From: Actinomycetota bacterium
GTDB lineage: Bacteria; Actinomycetota; Thermoleophilia; Gaiellales; Gaiellaceae
Assembly: GCA_003139545.1 (NCBI GenBank)
Contig: PLJC01000037.1
Span: forward strand, 1 to 33,989
Reading direction: 5' to 3'
Length of the DNA: 33,989 bases
Shown here: positions 33,979 to 33,989 of the stretch, in pieces
Numbering within the stretch: position 1 is the first letter of the stretch
How the letters are laid out: each line of letters starts with the position of its first letter
The notes under the pieces: model-generated
The model's input: the letters and a program-made list of their open reading frames with translations, nothing else
Told to the model about the DNA's origin: nothing
The model's database searches: none
Translations under genes and position numbers: made by a program

Positions 33979-33989
33979 GCGCGGAAGCA

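Overview
The window looks like chromosomal DNA of a very GC-rich actinobacterium. Codon use (third-position G/C, many GTG starts), TAnnnT -10 boxes placed 6-7 nt before start codons that lack a Shine-Dalgarno sequence, a pheA / AroQ chorismate mutase / methylglyoxal synthase cluster, a long-form LeuA and ANTAR regulators fit a deep-branching actinobacterium such as Thermoleophilia/Gaiellales. That placement is inference; no rRNA or tRNA gene is visible to confirm it.

Layout. 1-5.6 kb: a two-component pair (response regulator plus the 5' part of a histidine kinase cut by the window edge), a frameshifted AI-2E-family permease, an HdeD-like membrane protein, several small genes, a cold-shock protein with a structured leader, a flippase-like LPG-synthase-type membrane protein and a hemolysin-III-type protein. 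5.6-9.7 kb: a divergent cold-shock-like gene abutting a 5'-truncated gene remnant, then two ammonium transporters in opposite orientation around a universal stress protein and a small membrane protein. 9.9-12.1 kb: proA-proB. 12.1-14.2 kb: an exported protein of seven Cys-rich beta repeats. 14.3-15.3 kb: tandem response regulators, one with an ANTAR RNA-binding domain and a paralogue without it. 15.4-20.6 kb: six minus-strand genes joined by 4-nt overlaps: sulfite reductase, APS reductase, an unknown protein, precorrin-2 dehydrogenase, uroporphyrinogen-III methyltransferase and an aminotransferase, i.e. sulfite production, sulfite reduction and siroheme for the reductase. 20.6-23.4 kb: an exported unknown and PEP carboxylase. 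23.4-34 kb: branched-chain and aromatic amino-acid synthesis: leuC-leuD, leuA, mgsA, chorismate mutase, pheA, leuB, thrC and ilvD.

The most striking content is RNA-level regulation in short intergenic gaps. (1) The second ammonium transporter has a leader of two hairpins with AnnGnn hexaloops; the second overlaps a 12-bp intrinsic terminator, the arrangement known for ANTAR antitermination, and an ANTAR regulator is encoded 4.5 kb away. (2) The pheA operon starts with a near-consensus promoter, a leaderless 24-codon leader peptide rich in Phe codons, and alternative hairpins. (3) leuA has a 15-residue leader peptide with a Leu-Leu-Leu run and alternative hairpins. (4) thrC is preceded by a SAM-I-type riboswitch, an unusual target. 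(5) The cold-shock gene has mutually exclusive hairpins in its leader. Several small genes were recovered by reading the sequence directly: two zinc-ribbon proteins, a 49-residue charged protein and the two leader peptides.
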